Positions 25,143 through 32,659 of a stretch of 64,000 bases of DNA are shown in pieces (within the stretch, counting starts at the first letter, position 1; every line of letters starts with the position of its first letter). The stretch is from contig NZ_JARJNS010000003.1 in the NCBI RefSeq assembly GCF_030143245.1, positions 1 through 64,000 of the forward strand, given 5' to 3'. The position numbers and the translations under genes are program-made. The notes beneath the pieces are model-generated. The model saw nothing but the letters and a program-made list of their open reading frames with translations, did not search any database and was not told the DNA's origin. This stretch comes from Rhabdaerophilum sp. SD176 (GTDB taxonomy: Bacteria; Pseudomonadota; Alphaproteobacteria; Rhizobiales; Beijerinckiaceae).

Positions 25143-25190
25143 AGTTGACATTGTCTACCTCTGTGGCATATCAGGTAGACATCGTCAACT
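25143..25190. promoter_or_regulatory. Predicted paired TetR operators between the SDR and MFS genes
   Basis: AGTTGACATTGTCTACCT (25143-25160) and AGGTAGACATCGTCAACT (25173-25190) are inverted copies of each other with two mismatches, 12 bases apart. Each is itself a near-palindrome of the form GTWGACA-N-TGTCWAC, typical of TetR sites. They lie between divergent genes and next to a TetR gene. The first also covers a TTG that would otherwise be the longest start of the MFS gene, which argues for the later ATG at 25202. Confidence 0.7.
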
Positions 25191-25201
25191 CGAGCGCGCC
25201 T

Positions 25202-26389
25202 ATGCCCGTCGTGATCTTCGTCCTCGCCACAGTGAACATCGCGATTGGTACGCAGAGTTTTGTGTTCACGGGACTGCTTGCCGAACTGGCTGCCGATCTG
25301 GGCGTATCGATCGGCGCGGCAGGACAATTGGTTCCTGCTTCAGCCATCACGTTCGCCGTCGCATCGCCATTCGCCATGTCAATGCTCGCGCGCTACGAGC
25401 GCAAACGTGTGATCCTGATCGGCCTCGCTGTGTTATCGATCTGCAATTTCCTCTGTGCCTTCGCGCCGACATTTCCAGCACTCCTCGGCCTTCGTATTCT
25501 TGGCGGCCTCGCGACCGCCTGCATCGGCTCGCTTGCCACCGCATCGGTGACGGCCTTTGCTCCTCCCGAGAGGCGCGGGCGCGCTTTTGCTCTGGTCGTC
25601 GGCGGCATGACCGTCGCGCTTGCCGTGGGCGTTCCATTGGGCTCGGTGATCGGTGGCATCTTCGGGTGGCACGCGACCTTTGTCTACTCAGGCCTTGTCT
25701 GCGCCGCTTGCACGGTGCTGATCGCAATGGGGATGCCGCGCCTCAAGCCGGAAAGTCGCTCGACAATCCCGGTCGGCGCCATTCTGCAATCGCCGGAGGT
25801 TATTCAAGTCTTCGCTCTAACCACGCTGGCCTTCGCCGCTGCCTTCACCATTGTTGCCTTCCTTGGGCCCATCATCCACGCTGTAACCGGGCTTAAGGGC
25901 GCGGGCATCGGGGCTTTGCAAGCGTTCATTGGCGTCGGCTCCTTTCTGGGGCTCGCCTTGGGCGGCATCCTAGGAGATCAGGAACGCCACCACCTCGGTT
26001 TGATCCTGTCATTCGTGAGTGCGGCAATGGTAGCGCTCGGGTTTGCCTTTCTGCTCGCGGGCCCTGCGGCCTCTTGGCCGCCGGCTCTCATCGCCGTTCT
26101 GATCCTGATATCCTCCACGGCTCTGTTCGCCGCCATCCCGATCAACCTTTCACGCCTCGGCACACTTGCCGGTGCCGCAACGCCTGTCGTCTTGGCAACG
26201 AATGGATCTTTGGTCTCGTTGGGTCAGGGACTGGGTGCGATCCTGGGCGGCTTTCTTGCAGACAACGCGGGTTTGTTCTGGGTCTGCATCGGCAGTGCGG
26301 CAATCGCCCTTGGCGGACTGGTTCTGGCGGTATCGCAGCCCGTCACCATGTGCGGCCCTGGGCATTCAAGACTGGGAGCGGATTCATGA
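25202..26389 (+). CDS. Major facilitator superfamily transporter
   Basis: Protein of 395 residues with about twelve hydrophobic segments, resembling DHA1-type drug or sugar efflux proteins (AraJ/YdhP-like): the first segment begins at MPVVIFVLATVNIAIG, and ARYERKRVILIGL is the loop 2-3 region. It sits in the inner membrane and uses the proton gradient, probably for export. The ATG at 25202 is chosen because the upstream TTG lies inside the operator. Its stop overlaps the following hydrolase start by four bases. Confidence 0.8.
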   Translation: MPVVIFVLATVNIAIGTQSFVFTGLLAELAADLGVSIGAAGQLVPASAITFAVASPFAMSMLARYERKRVILIGLAVLSICNFLCAFAPTFPALLGLRILGGLATACIGSLATASVTAFAPPERRGRAFALVVGGMTVALAVGVPLGSVIGGIFGWHATFVYSGLVCAACTVLIAMGMPRLKPESRSTIPVGAILQSPEVIQVFALTTLAFAAAFTIVAFLGPIIHAVTGLKGAGIGALQAFIGVGSFLGLALGGILGDQERHHLGLILSFVSAAMVALGFAFLLAGPAASWPPALIAVLILISSTALFAAIPINLSRLGTLAGAATPVVLATNGSLVSLGQGLGAILGGFLADNAGLFWVCIGSAAIALGGLVLAVSQPVTMCGPGHSRLGADS

Positions 26390-27321
26390 TGGTATCGATC
26401 GCCGGTTTGGCGATGCGGGCTTTGCTCGCATCTGTTGCGGCTCTTTTCCTCTTCTCCGCGCCAGCAAACGCCCGGATGATGAAATCGTATCGGGTAACAA
26501 TCGCCCTCCCTGATCAACAGCCCTTTGCGCTCCATGTCGAGGAAAGAGGGGCTGGCCGACCAATCATCCTGCTCCACGGATTGGGTGCTTCTTCCTATAT
26601 GTGGCGTCATCTCGCACCTGAACTTGCGAAGAACCACCGCGTGATCGCGATCGATCTCAAGGGCTTCGGGCGTTCGGACAAACCTGCCGGTGCGGGGTAT
26701 CGCATCGAGGATCACGTGGCTGCGGTCAGCGCCATCCTGGATCGGCTCAGACTTCGCGATGTCACGCTTGTGGGGCATTCCCTGGGCGGCGCCGTTGCGT
26801 TGCTCCTTGCAGTCGAGGCAGATCAGGCGGGCGACGGGAGGATTTCTCGCCTCATTCTCATGAATAGTCCGGCCTTCAAACAGAAGGATTCGCTGGCAAT
26901 CAGCGTCCTGCGGCTCCCGCTTGTTCCCTACATTCTTCTCCCGGCACTGACGCCCGAGTTCGGCGCGCGCGCAATCCTGAATGCTGGGGATGGCACTCAA
27001 ATCACAAGCCGCGATATCGAGGCTTATGCGCGTCCGCTCCGAGATCCTGGCGCATTGCAAGCCCTCATCAAGACCGGACGTGGAATCGAACCGGAAAACT
27101 TCCCGGAGGTCATCGCGCGCTATCCCCGCTTGCGCCAGCCAACCCTCGTCATCTGGTGCCGGAGCGATCCGACGGTGCCGCTGGCCATCGGGCGGAGGCT
27201 GGTTGAAGCGCTGCCCCGTGCCGAATTGCGTATCTTTGACTCCTGTCGACATGTCCCGCCCGAGCAATCCATCAAGGAGACGGCAAGGGCAGTTGGTGCC
27301 TTCCTGCGCCGGTCTGAATAA
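26386..27321 (+). CDS. Exported alpha/beta hydrolase
   Basis: Protein of 311 residues; the start ATGATG overlaps the MFS stop. Residues 1-29 form a signal peptide or membrane anchor (cut after ANA). The catalytic set is intact: oxyanion segment LLHGLGASSYMWRH, nucleophile in VGHSLGGAVALLLA, aspartate in VIWCRSDPTVP and histidine in SCRHVPPEQ. It is likely an esterase, lactonase or C-C bond hydrolase of unknown substrate. Coupling with the efflux pump and TetR/SDR genes suggests joint detoxification of one compound. Confidence 0.8.
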   Translation: MMVSIAGLAMRALLASVAALFLFSAPANARMMKSYRVTIALPDQQPFALHVEERGAGRPIILLHGLGASSYMWRHLAPELAKNHRVIAIDLKGFGRSDKPAGAGYRIEDHVAAVSAILDRLRLRDVTLVGHSLGGAVALLLAVEADQAGDGRISRLILMNSPAFKQKDSLAISVLRLPLVPYILLPALTPEFGARAILNAGDGTQITSRDIEAYARPLRDPGALQALIKTGRGIEPENFPEVIARYPRLRQPTLVIWCRSDPTVPLAIGRRLVEALPRAELRIFDSCRHVPPEQSIKETARAVGAFLRRSE

Positions 27322-27402
27322 TCCCGCATTCCAAGATGGCGGCATCAGAAACGTTGCAGAAAGCCTTGAAATAGCATCCCGGCCCATTTGAGGATATCCC
27401 GC

Positions 27403-28218
27403 ATGCCAATCCGCCTTGGTTCTTCGTGGCCCGAAACCATCTATTGGGCGATTGCCCTTGCCATGCTGGCTGCGGGCGCAATCACTCTGATCCTGATGTT
27501 CGCCGACGGAAGAACGCTCGATGGGCATACGTCGGTATGGACGAAGCCACTCAAATTCGAGATATCGCTCGCGCTTCATGCATCGACGATCGCACTTGTA
27601 TGCGGCCTGTTCAGCCAATCGACCAGGAGCAGCATGCCTATGGTGGTAATTGCGCTTCTGTTTCTCGCCGCCTGCATCGTTGAAATGAGCTATATCATTA
27701 TACAGGGCGGCCTCGGACAGCAGTCACATTTTAACGTCGGGACACCTTTTCATCGCTTCATGTATTCTGTCATGGCCTTCGCTGCCGTCATCATTGTTGG
27801 CGCGGCAGGCGCAATCGGCCTTATGGCAATGTCAGATTCCGGATTTGCGGCCTCGCCGCCCTTGAAGAGTGCGATCATCCTCGGATTTCTTGGCGGAACG
27901 GTTCTGACTTTGATCACGGCCTTCACGATTGGCGGCCGCTTGAGCCCATTCGTTGGCGGAATTCCCGACTTTGGTTCGCGCATGGTCCTGACCGGGTGGT
28001 CAATGACCGGTGGAGATCTGCGTGTTTCCCACTTTCTTGCGACCCATATGATCCAAGCCATACCCTTAGCAGCACTACTGGTCGATCGGGCCCTTTCTGG
28101 GCGGGCGGCGGTGCTGCCTGTTTTCGCTTTTGCCGGGTTCTGGGCGCTGTTGACCATCTCCGAGTATCGCAAAGCACTGGACGGGAATTCATCGATTTTG
28201 ACGTCCCTTTTCAGGTAA
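27403..28218 (+). CDS. Unknown multi-pass membrane protein
   Basis: Protein of 271 residues, not recognised. About seven hydrophobic segments are visible (first near residues 14-32: IYWAIALAMLAAGAITLIL). Conserved-looking polar features include WTKPLKFEISLALH near 47 and HFNVGTPFHR near 109, where histidines and arginine could bind a cofactor or ion. The ATG at 27403 is preceded by GAGG; a TTG 15 bases earlier is less likely. It follows the hydrolase gene by 81 bases and may be in the same transcript. Confidence 0.7.
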   Translation: MPIRLGSSWPETIYWAIALAMLAAGAITLILMFADGRTLDGHTSVWTKPLKFEISLALHASTIALVCGLFSQSTRSSMPMVVIALLFLAACIVEMSYIIIQGGLGQQSHFNVGTPFHRFMYSVMAFAAVIIVGAAGAIGLMAMSDSGFAASPPLKSAIILGFLGGTVLTLITAFTIGGRLSPFVGGIPDFGSRMVLTGWSMTGGDLRVSHFLATHMIQAIPLAALLVDRALSGRAAVLPVFAFAGFWALLTISEYRKALDGNSSILTSLFR

Positions 28219-28313
28219 TCAGCAACTAGGTTTCTGCCAGAAAATGAATTCGCCGATGTCTGAAAAATACGACCCGTTCCAGTTGCGGTTCATGAGACTG
28301 GGTCAAAGGCTAT

Positions 28314-28373
28314 TGTCCGCTTCAGGGAATTAGATTGTCGAACCCGAACGACGGCAATGCGGGCGCGGAGCGG
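28314..28373 (+). repeat. 60-base intergenic element, copy 2
   Basis: Same length and orientation as copy 1, with left end TGTCCGCTTC and right end TGCGGGCGCGGAGCGG (one difference from copy 1 over the last 20 bases). Lies in the 239-base spacer between the converging membrane-protein and sigma-factor genes, where nothing else was recognised. Confidence 0.5.
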
Positions 28374-28457
28374 ATGAATTGACCCCGCATGAATCAACCT
28401 TCTTTGGAACTCGGAGAGGTCACCTTTAAACGGCGCGACTGGCAAATGGGCGTAGTC

Positions 28458-29681
28458 CTAAATCGCCCTGCTGGATATCAAGGTTCCCAGGAAAATACGG
28501 ACTGGCTCTTCTTGTGTCAGACCGATAGCAGTCTCGATCGCTTGATCGCCCTGCTCGAAGGCTCCGAGAGCGTGGAGCGCCTTCCCTCTTGTCACCCAGT
28601 AGGGCTGATAGGTCCGTGCCTCATCCGGTGCGATAGTATCGAGAAGGCCCAAAGCCTCGCCTTCCTGCCCGGCTTCGATGAGCACGGCGGAAAGACCGGT
28701 TTTCGCGCCGATGCTTGGGTGATGTTGAACAAGCATACGGTAGAGCGTGAGGAGCGCCTCGTGGTTGGTCCGACCCGTGATGGGCCGCTGGACATGCACC
28801 GACTGGATGGCTGCCTCGCATTGGAAGCGCCCGAAGCGGGCATGCCGAGAGGCGGCGGTCAGAAGGCTCTCGGCTTCAATGATCAGATCACGCTTCCACA
28901 GGCGGGCATCTTGCCGATCGAGCGAAATGAAGGCGCCCCGTTCATCGCGCCGCGCATCCCGGCGGGCATCGCAATAGAGCATGAGTGCGAGCAGGCCCTT
29001 CACTTCGGGCTCATCGGGCATCAGGGCCGCAAGGAGACGGCCGAGGTAAATCGCTTCCTCTGTCAGGCCACGCCCTCCCGCTTCGATACCGGCGGCCGCA
29101 TCCCATCCAATGCCAAAGGCGGCGTAGATCGCATCAAGCACCTCGGATAGTCGCTGTGGCATGTCATGCTGAGACGGCAGCTCAAAGCGGAGCCCCGAAT
29201 CCCTGATCTTCGCCTTCGCCCGCGCGAGGCGTTGGCCCATGGTCGTCGGCGCCACAAGAAATGCACTTCCGATGCGCGCGGCGTCCAAACCAAGAATTGT
29301 TTGCAACATCAGAGGCGTTCGGATGCCCGCATCGATGGCCGGATGCGCACATGCGAAGAGCAGCTTGAGCCGTTCGTCGGGAAATTGAGGGCCATCCTCG
29401 GCCATGCTTTCCTGTGATGCGAGCAGATCGGGAATCGCAGCTTCAGCAATGCCTCTGTGGCGAAGCTGGTTCTTCATCACATTGCGTGCCGCAGTCAGCA
29501 GCCATGCTTCTGGGTTCGTTGGCACGCCGTGATCGTTCCAGGACCGCAAAGCGGCTGCGAACGCTTCGGCCAAAGCGTCTTCCGCAGCCGCGATGTCGCG
29601 TGAGCGGGCGGACAGAATGGCAATCAGCCGCCCATAGGCTGCACGTGCCACCCATTCAGCGGTATCCCGTGCGCTGTACAT
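28458..29681 (-). CDS. ECF sigma factor, ECF42-like, with C-terminal extension
   Basis: Protein of 407 residues. The N-terminal part (about 10-175) has sigma regions 2 and 4 (AYGRLIAILSARSRDIAAAEDALAEAF, then a divergent region 4). A long C-terminal extension of helical, TPR-like repeats ends near residue 400, as in the ECF42 class. These sigma factors are found next to DGPF-domain proteins and have no classical anti-sigma factor. The ATG overlaps the stop of the DGPF gene by one base, so the pair is translationally coupled. The ligand or stress is unknown. Confidence 0.8.
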   Translation of the reverse strand: MYSARDTAEWVARAAYGRLIAILSARSRDIAAAEDALAEAFAAALRSWNDHGVPTNPEAWLLTAARNVMKNQLRHRGIAEAAIPDLLASQESMAEDGPQFPDERLKLLFACAHPAIDAGIRTPLMLQTILGLDAARIGSAFLVAPTTMGQRLARAKAKIRDSGLRFELPSQHDMPQRLSEVLDAIYAAFGIGWDAAAGIEAGGRGLTEEAIYLGRLLAALMPDEPEVKGLLALMLYCDARRDARRDERGAFISLDRQDARLWKRDLIIEAESLLTAASRHARFGRFQCEAAIQSVHVQRPITGRTNHEALLTLYRMLVQHHPSIGAKTGLSAVLIEAGQEGEALGLLDTIAPDEARTYQPYWVTRGKALHALGAFEQGDQAIETAIGLTQEEPVRIFLGTLISSRAI

Positions 29682-30049
29682 CAGGAAACAGGCGGTGCCA
29701 TGGGCGGCAGCACCGGGCGCACTTCGACCGTGGCACAGGACGCCGACGGCGACCGCGCGGCCCATTCGAGCGCCGTATCGAGATCGGGCACCTCGATGAC
29801 GAAATAGCCGCCAAGCTGTTCCTTAGTGTCGGCGAAGGGCCCATCCTGAACCATTCGCTTCCCATCCCGAACCCGCACGGTCGTTGCAGTGTGAGGCCCT
29901 TGAAGACCGTCGCCTTTCACGATGACACCGGCTTGCGCCATGGCGCCGATGAAGGCGTTCCAACCACCCCAATAGGCCGTCGCCTGTTCCGGGTCATTGC
30001 GCTTGGCGAATTCGGCTTCGGGTTCATTGAGCAGGAGCATGAATTGCAT
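29681..30049 (-). CDS. YCII/DGPF-domain protein
   Basis: Protein of 122 residues of the YCII-related family with the literal DGPF motif (RMVQDGPFADTKEQLGGYFVIEV, near residue 70). Members form small ferredoxin-like dimers with a conserved His/Asp pair. In ECF42 loci DGPF proteins accompany the sigma factor and are often its regulon. Starts MQFMLLLNEPEAEF, typical of the family, and overlaps the sigma gene by one base. Confidence 0.85.
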   Translation of the reverse strand: MQFMLLLNEPEAEFAKRNDPEQATAYWGGWNAFIGAMAQAGVIVKGDGLQGPHTATTVRVRDGKRMVQDGPFADTKEQLGGYFVIEVPDLDTALEWAARSPSASCATVEVRPVLPPMAPPVS

Positions 30050-30079
30050 TGTTCTATCCTTTCAGGATCGGGGGTTTGT

Positions 30080-30553
30080 TCAAGCGGAATGCTCGAGATT
30101 CCGGAATGTCTGTCGGGTGAGGAGATTTTTCTTCCTGGCGTATAGGCTCACCCCCAACAGCCCGGCAGCGATCAAGACCACGATGGTTAGGATGACGAGC
30201 TGTGTGGGGATGTTGGCGAACACGCCATAGTAGAGGTCTCCGGAGAACAGGGTGATATAGCCTGCCATCGAGGCCCAGAAGATCACAACCGCCTGTCCAC
30301 GGCGCATCAGGAGCGCGACTGAGCCGGCCAGACCACCGATCACACCGACCGCAAAAGCCACGCTGATCCAGCCCGGCAGCGAAAGGTACAGTTCGGCTTG
30401 CGCAGCGGTCATTCCAGCAGCCATCAGGCTGTCTTTGGTCTGCCGGAACGAGCCAATGAACTGATAGAGACCATAGGCATTCCAGAGAACGCCAAGACCT
30501 CCAGCCAGCCAAAGCCATATCGGCGATTTTGGTTCGTCAGTTTCGAGTGTCAT
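30080..30553 (-). CDS. Small membrane protein upstream of the DGPF/ECF pair
   Basis: Protein of 157 residues, not assigned to a named family, with about four hydrophobic segments (IWLWLAGGLGVLWNAYGLYQFI, then WISVAFAVGVIGGLAGSVALLM, a third and a fourth near the C-terminus). It is probably in the inner membrane. It lies 30 bases upstream of the DGPF gene on the same strand, so it is likely in that operon. Similar sugar-transporter-like small membrane proteins occur beside DGPF genes. Confidence 0.7.
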   Translation of the reverse strand: MTLETDEPKSPIWLWLAGGLGVLWNAYGLYQFIGSFRQTKDSLMAAGMTAAQAELYLSLPGWISVAFAVGVIGGLAGSVALLMRRGQAVVIFWASMAGYITLFSGDLYYGVFANIPTQLVILTIVVLIAAGLLGVSLYARKKNLLTRQTFRNLEHSA

Positions 30554-31030
30554 CAAACCTTCTCCTTCGGGTCATCGAGCGAAGGCATCCGTCGCCTCCT
30601 GCCCCAATGACACGCGAGGGAAGGCGATTTCGACACGGGCGTAAAAATCAGGCGAGGTTCGGGAGCTGTAGCGCCTGGTAGGTTGCAAATCCTTCGGTTG
30701 GCGGCCGTCGCCGTACACAAAACAAAGGAATTTTGCTCCGAATACGAATGGCAATGATTTCAGTAGTTTGTTAGGTGCGCAATTGTGAAACGCGTTGTCT
30801 GTTGCCGCCAGGTGCAATGTCCGGTTCTGGAAGAGCGCAGTATCCGTCTAAATGTCCGAAACGCGGGCGCAAACCAGCCTTAGCTCCTTGGCATTCTCAA
30901 GCCAAACATCGGTTTTTCCCTGCATCTATCCGCTTTGACAGTGCACCGGCATTCCCTTGCCAGACCATCGCGATGCACAACACAAGCGGGTTCGCTAATA
31001 TTCGGGGTGGCAGCAGGACCAACATTTGAA
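30554..31030. other. Gap without a recognised gene
   Basis: About 480 bases between two divergent genes. A leftward 81-codon frame at 30572-30817 has no recognisable domain or ribosome binding site. The right part contains copy 3 of the 60-base element. From 31020 the DNA becomes AT-rich and carries the promoter side of the PhnZ-like gene. Confidence 0.4.
30818..30877 (+). repeat. 60-base intergenic element, copy 3
   Basis: More divergent copy with left end TGTCCGGTTC and right end CGCGGGCGCAAACCAG, at the same internal distance as in copies 1 and 2. The conserved ends at fixed spacing make chance similarity less likely. Function unknown. Confidence 0.4.
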
Positions 31031-31045
31031 ATAGATAAATTCTAT
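31031..31045 (+). promoter_or_regulatory. Predicted LysR-type box upstream of the PhnZ-like gene
   Basis: ATAGATAAATTCTAT is a T-N11-A palindrome, lying within a longer perfect inverted repeat AAATAGA-N5-TCTATTT (31029-31047), 55 bases before the ATG. The same motif with changes only in the central bases occurs at 32635-32649 before the ABC transporter operon. The LysR gene lies between the two targets. Confidence 0.65.
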
Positions 31046-31100
31046 TTGACTAGCCAGCTATCATAGGAAATTTTTAATCTGCTTTCGCGAGGTATCAAAA

Positions 31101-31658
31101 ATGGACATCCGGCAGGTGCTGATAGACATCTACGCAAGCAAGGCGAACGGCCGTTACGGTCTTTCGGACGTGAACCAGCTCCAGCACGCATTGCAATCCG
31201 CTGCCCTGGCGGAGCGCGACGGTGAGTCGTCGACCTTCATTGCCGCCGCTCTTCTCCACGATGTCGGTCATATGATTCACGAACATGGCGAGGACGCAGC
31301 TGACCACGGCATCGATGACACGCATGAAGAATTGGCGGGCCGATGGCTGGCGCAGTACTTCGGGCCGGAGGTCTCAGAACCCGTCCGCCTCCATGTGCCG
31401 GCGAAGCGCTATCTTTGTGCAGTTGACCAGTCATATTTTGGAAAACTCTCCCTGGATTCGGTTAAGTCCCTGGCACTTCAGGGTGGGCCGATGTCGTCGG
31501 CGGAAGTGACGGAGTTCGAGCGCAACCCGCATTTTGAGGCGGCTGTGCGGCTCCGCAAAATTGATGACCGTGCGAAGGATCCCACCGCAAACACGCCGGA
31601 CTTTTTGCATTTCGTCCGGCATATAGACGCGGCCATTTCAGCCAGCCCTGTATCCTGA
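31101..31658 (+). CDS. PhnZ-like HD-domain mixed-valence diiron oxygenase
   Basis: Protein of 185 residues of the PhnZ / phosphonate-degradation HD family. PhnZ cleaves the C-P bond of a 1-hydroxyphosphonate with oxygen. Equivalents of the known iron and substrate residues are visible: Tyr19, His29 (VNQLQHALQ), His53-Asp54 and His57 (LLHDVGH), His75, His98 (RLHVPAKRYL, with Lys102), QGGPM at 127-131 and Asp155. The position of PhnZ Glu27, which helps recognise the substrate amine, is Ser22 here, so a different phosphonate is likely. No PhnY hydroxylase gene is in the window. GAGG precedes the start. Confidence 0.8.
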   Translation: MDIRQVLIDIYASKANGRYGLSDVNQLQHALQSAALAERDGESSTFIAAALLHDVGHMIHEHGEDAADHGIDDTHEELAGRWLAQYFGPEVSEPVRLHVPAKRYLCAVDQSYFGKLSLDSVKSLALQGGPMSSAEVTEFERNPHFEAAVRLRKIDDRAKDPTANTPDFLHFVRHIDAAISASPVS

Positions 31659-32585
31659 GGGGCGTTCGCTGGCAGGAAGATGGCCGGCAGGGACATGGTC
31701 GATGAATTCTCGCACGGCAGGAATATCCAGCGATTCCTTGAGCGCCACTGCATAGACACCATGTGCGCGCCCTTGGATCGCCAGAGGCACACCGGTCAAT
31801 CGATCATCGTGCCCGAGTTCGTTCTCGAACACGGCGCCGAGGCCCATGCCGGCGGCTACGGCCTCCTTAACGGCCTCGCGGCTGCCCAAGGCCAATCGCG
31901 CATTCAGGATTGCACGATCCGCATCGAACCCCGCCTGGAGAACAACGCGTGTCATGGACCCTTCCTCGCGCAGGATGAAAGGCCGGTGTGAGATCTCAGC
32001 AGGACGAAGCGAGGCCTTCGCGGCCAACTCATCGCTTGTTTGCATGCAGATCATCAGGCGAGGCGTCGCTACGAGCGCACAGGCAAACTGCCCCGGTGGC
32101 TCCATCAGGGTCATCACGCCAATATCGATCTGGCAGCGCGCGATCCGATCAAGCAGCTCGGCTGTATTGCCGATTGACGTTGAAACCTTGACGGCTGGCT
32201 GCGCCTCCATGAAGGACGCGATGATCGGCAATGCCGCTTGGGGCGTCGATAGCCCAACGCGAAGATGACCACGCTGCATGCCCGCAAGGTCTTTGACCGA
32301 AGCAGCAAACTCATCCACCCGTCCGATCGCCAGGCGTGCGCGCACAAACAGATCCGCCCCCGCTTCTGTCAGCACAAGGTGTGGCCGGCGATGCATCAGC
32401 AAGACACCACAAGCGTCTTCTAGCGCGGCGAGCTGAACCGATACGGTTGGTTGACTGACGCCGAGCGCCTGGGCCGCCGCAGCAAAGCTACTCGCCTCGG
32501 CGACGGCTACGAAGGTCCTCAGACCGGAAAGCGTGATCTCGCGCTCCCGCCTGCCAGGGGCTCTCGAATGCCCGTTCGGTGTCAT
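31638..32585 (-). CDS. LysR-family transcriptional regulator
   Basis: Protein of 315 residues: N-terminal LysR helix-turn-helix (residues about 18-75, FVAVAEASSFAAAAQALGVSQPTVSVQLAALE) and a periplasmic-binding-like effector domain (about 105-300). It converges on the PhnZ-like gene with a 21-base overlap of the ends, and is divergent from the transporter operon. Matching T-N11-A boxes lie before both of those, so it very probably controls both. The inducer is presumably the transported compound or a product. Confidence 0.9.
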   Translation of the reverse strand: MTPNGHSRAPGRREREITLSGLRTFVAVAEASSFAAAAQALGVSQPTVSVQLAALEDACGVLLMHRRPHLVLTEAGADLFVRARLAIGRVDEFAASVKDLAGMQRGHLRVGLSTPQAALPIIASFMEAQPAVKVSTSIGNTAELLDRIARCQIDIGVMTLMEPPGQFACALVATPRLMICMQTSDELAAKASLRPAEISHRPFILREEGSMTRVVLQAGFDADRAILNARLALGSREAVKEAVAAGMGLGAVFENELGHDDRLTGVPLAIQGRAHGVYAVALKESLDIPAVREFIDHVPAGHLPASERPSGYRAG

Positions 32586-32634
32586 GTAGCTGACATCTCC
32601 ATCGATTAAAAAAAAGCAACGAATTAATCATTAA

Positions 32635-32649
32635 ATAGATATAATCTAT
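32635..32649 (+). promoter_or_regulatory. Predicted LysR-type box upstream of the ABC transporter operon
   Basis: ATAGATATAATCTAT, a perfect palindrome with a three-base centre and T-N11-A spacing, lies in the 74 bases between the LysR gene and the first binding-protein gene. It matches the box at 31031-31045 in both arms. It covers the first in-frame ATG (32648), so the real start is the next one at 32660. Confidence 0.7.
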
Positions 32650-32659
32650 GGAGCTGTCA

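Noticed and set aside
26224-27618. Leftward reading frame of 464 codons
   Set aside because: Antisense to the MFS end, the hydrolase and the membrane-protein start, all of which have clear motifs.
28389-29150. Long rightward reading frame of 253 codons
   Set aside because: It lies antisense within the sigma-factor gene, whose protein has clear domains; the frame itself has no recognisable family.
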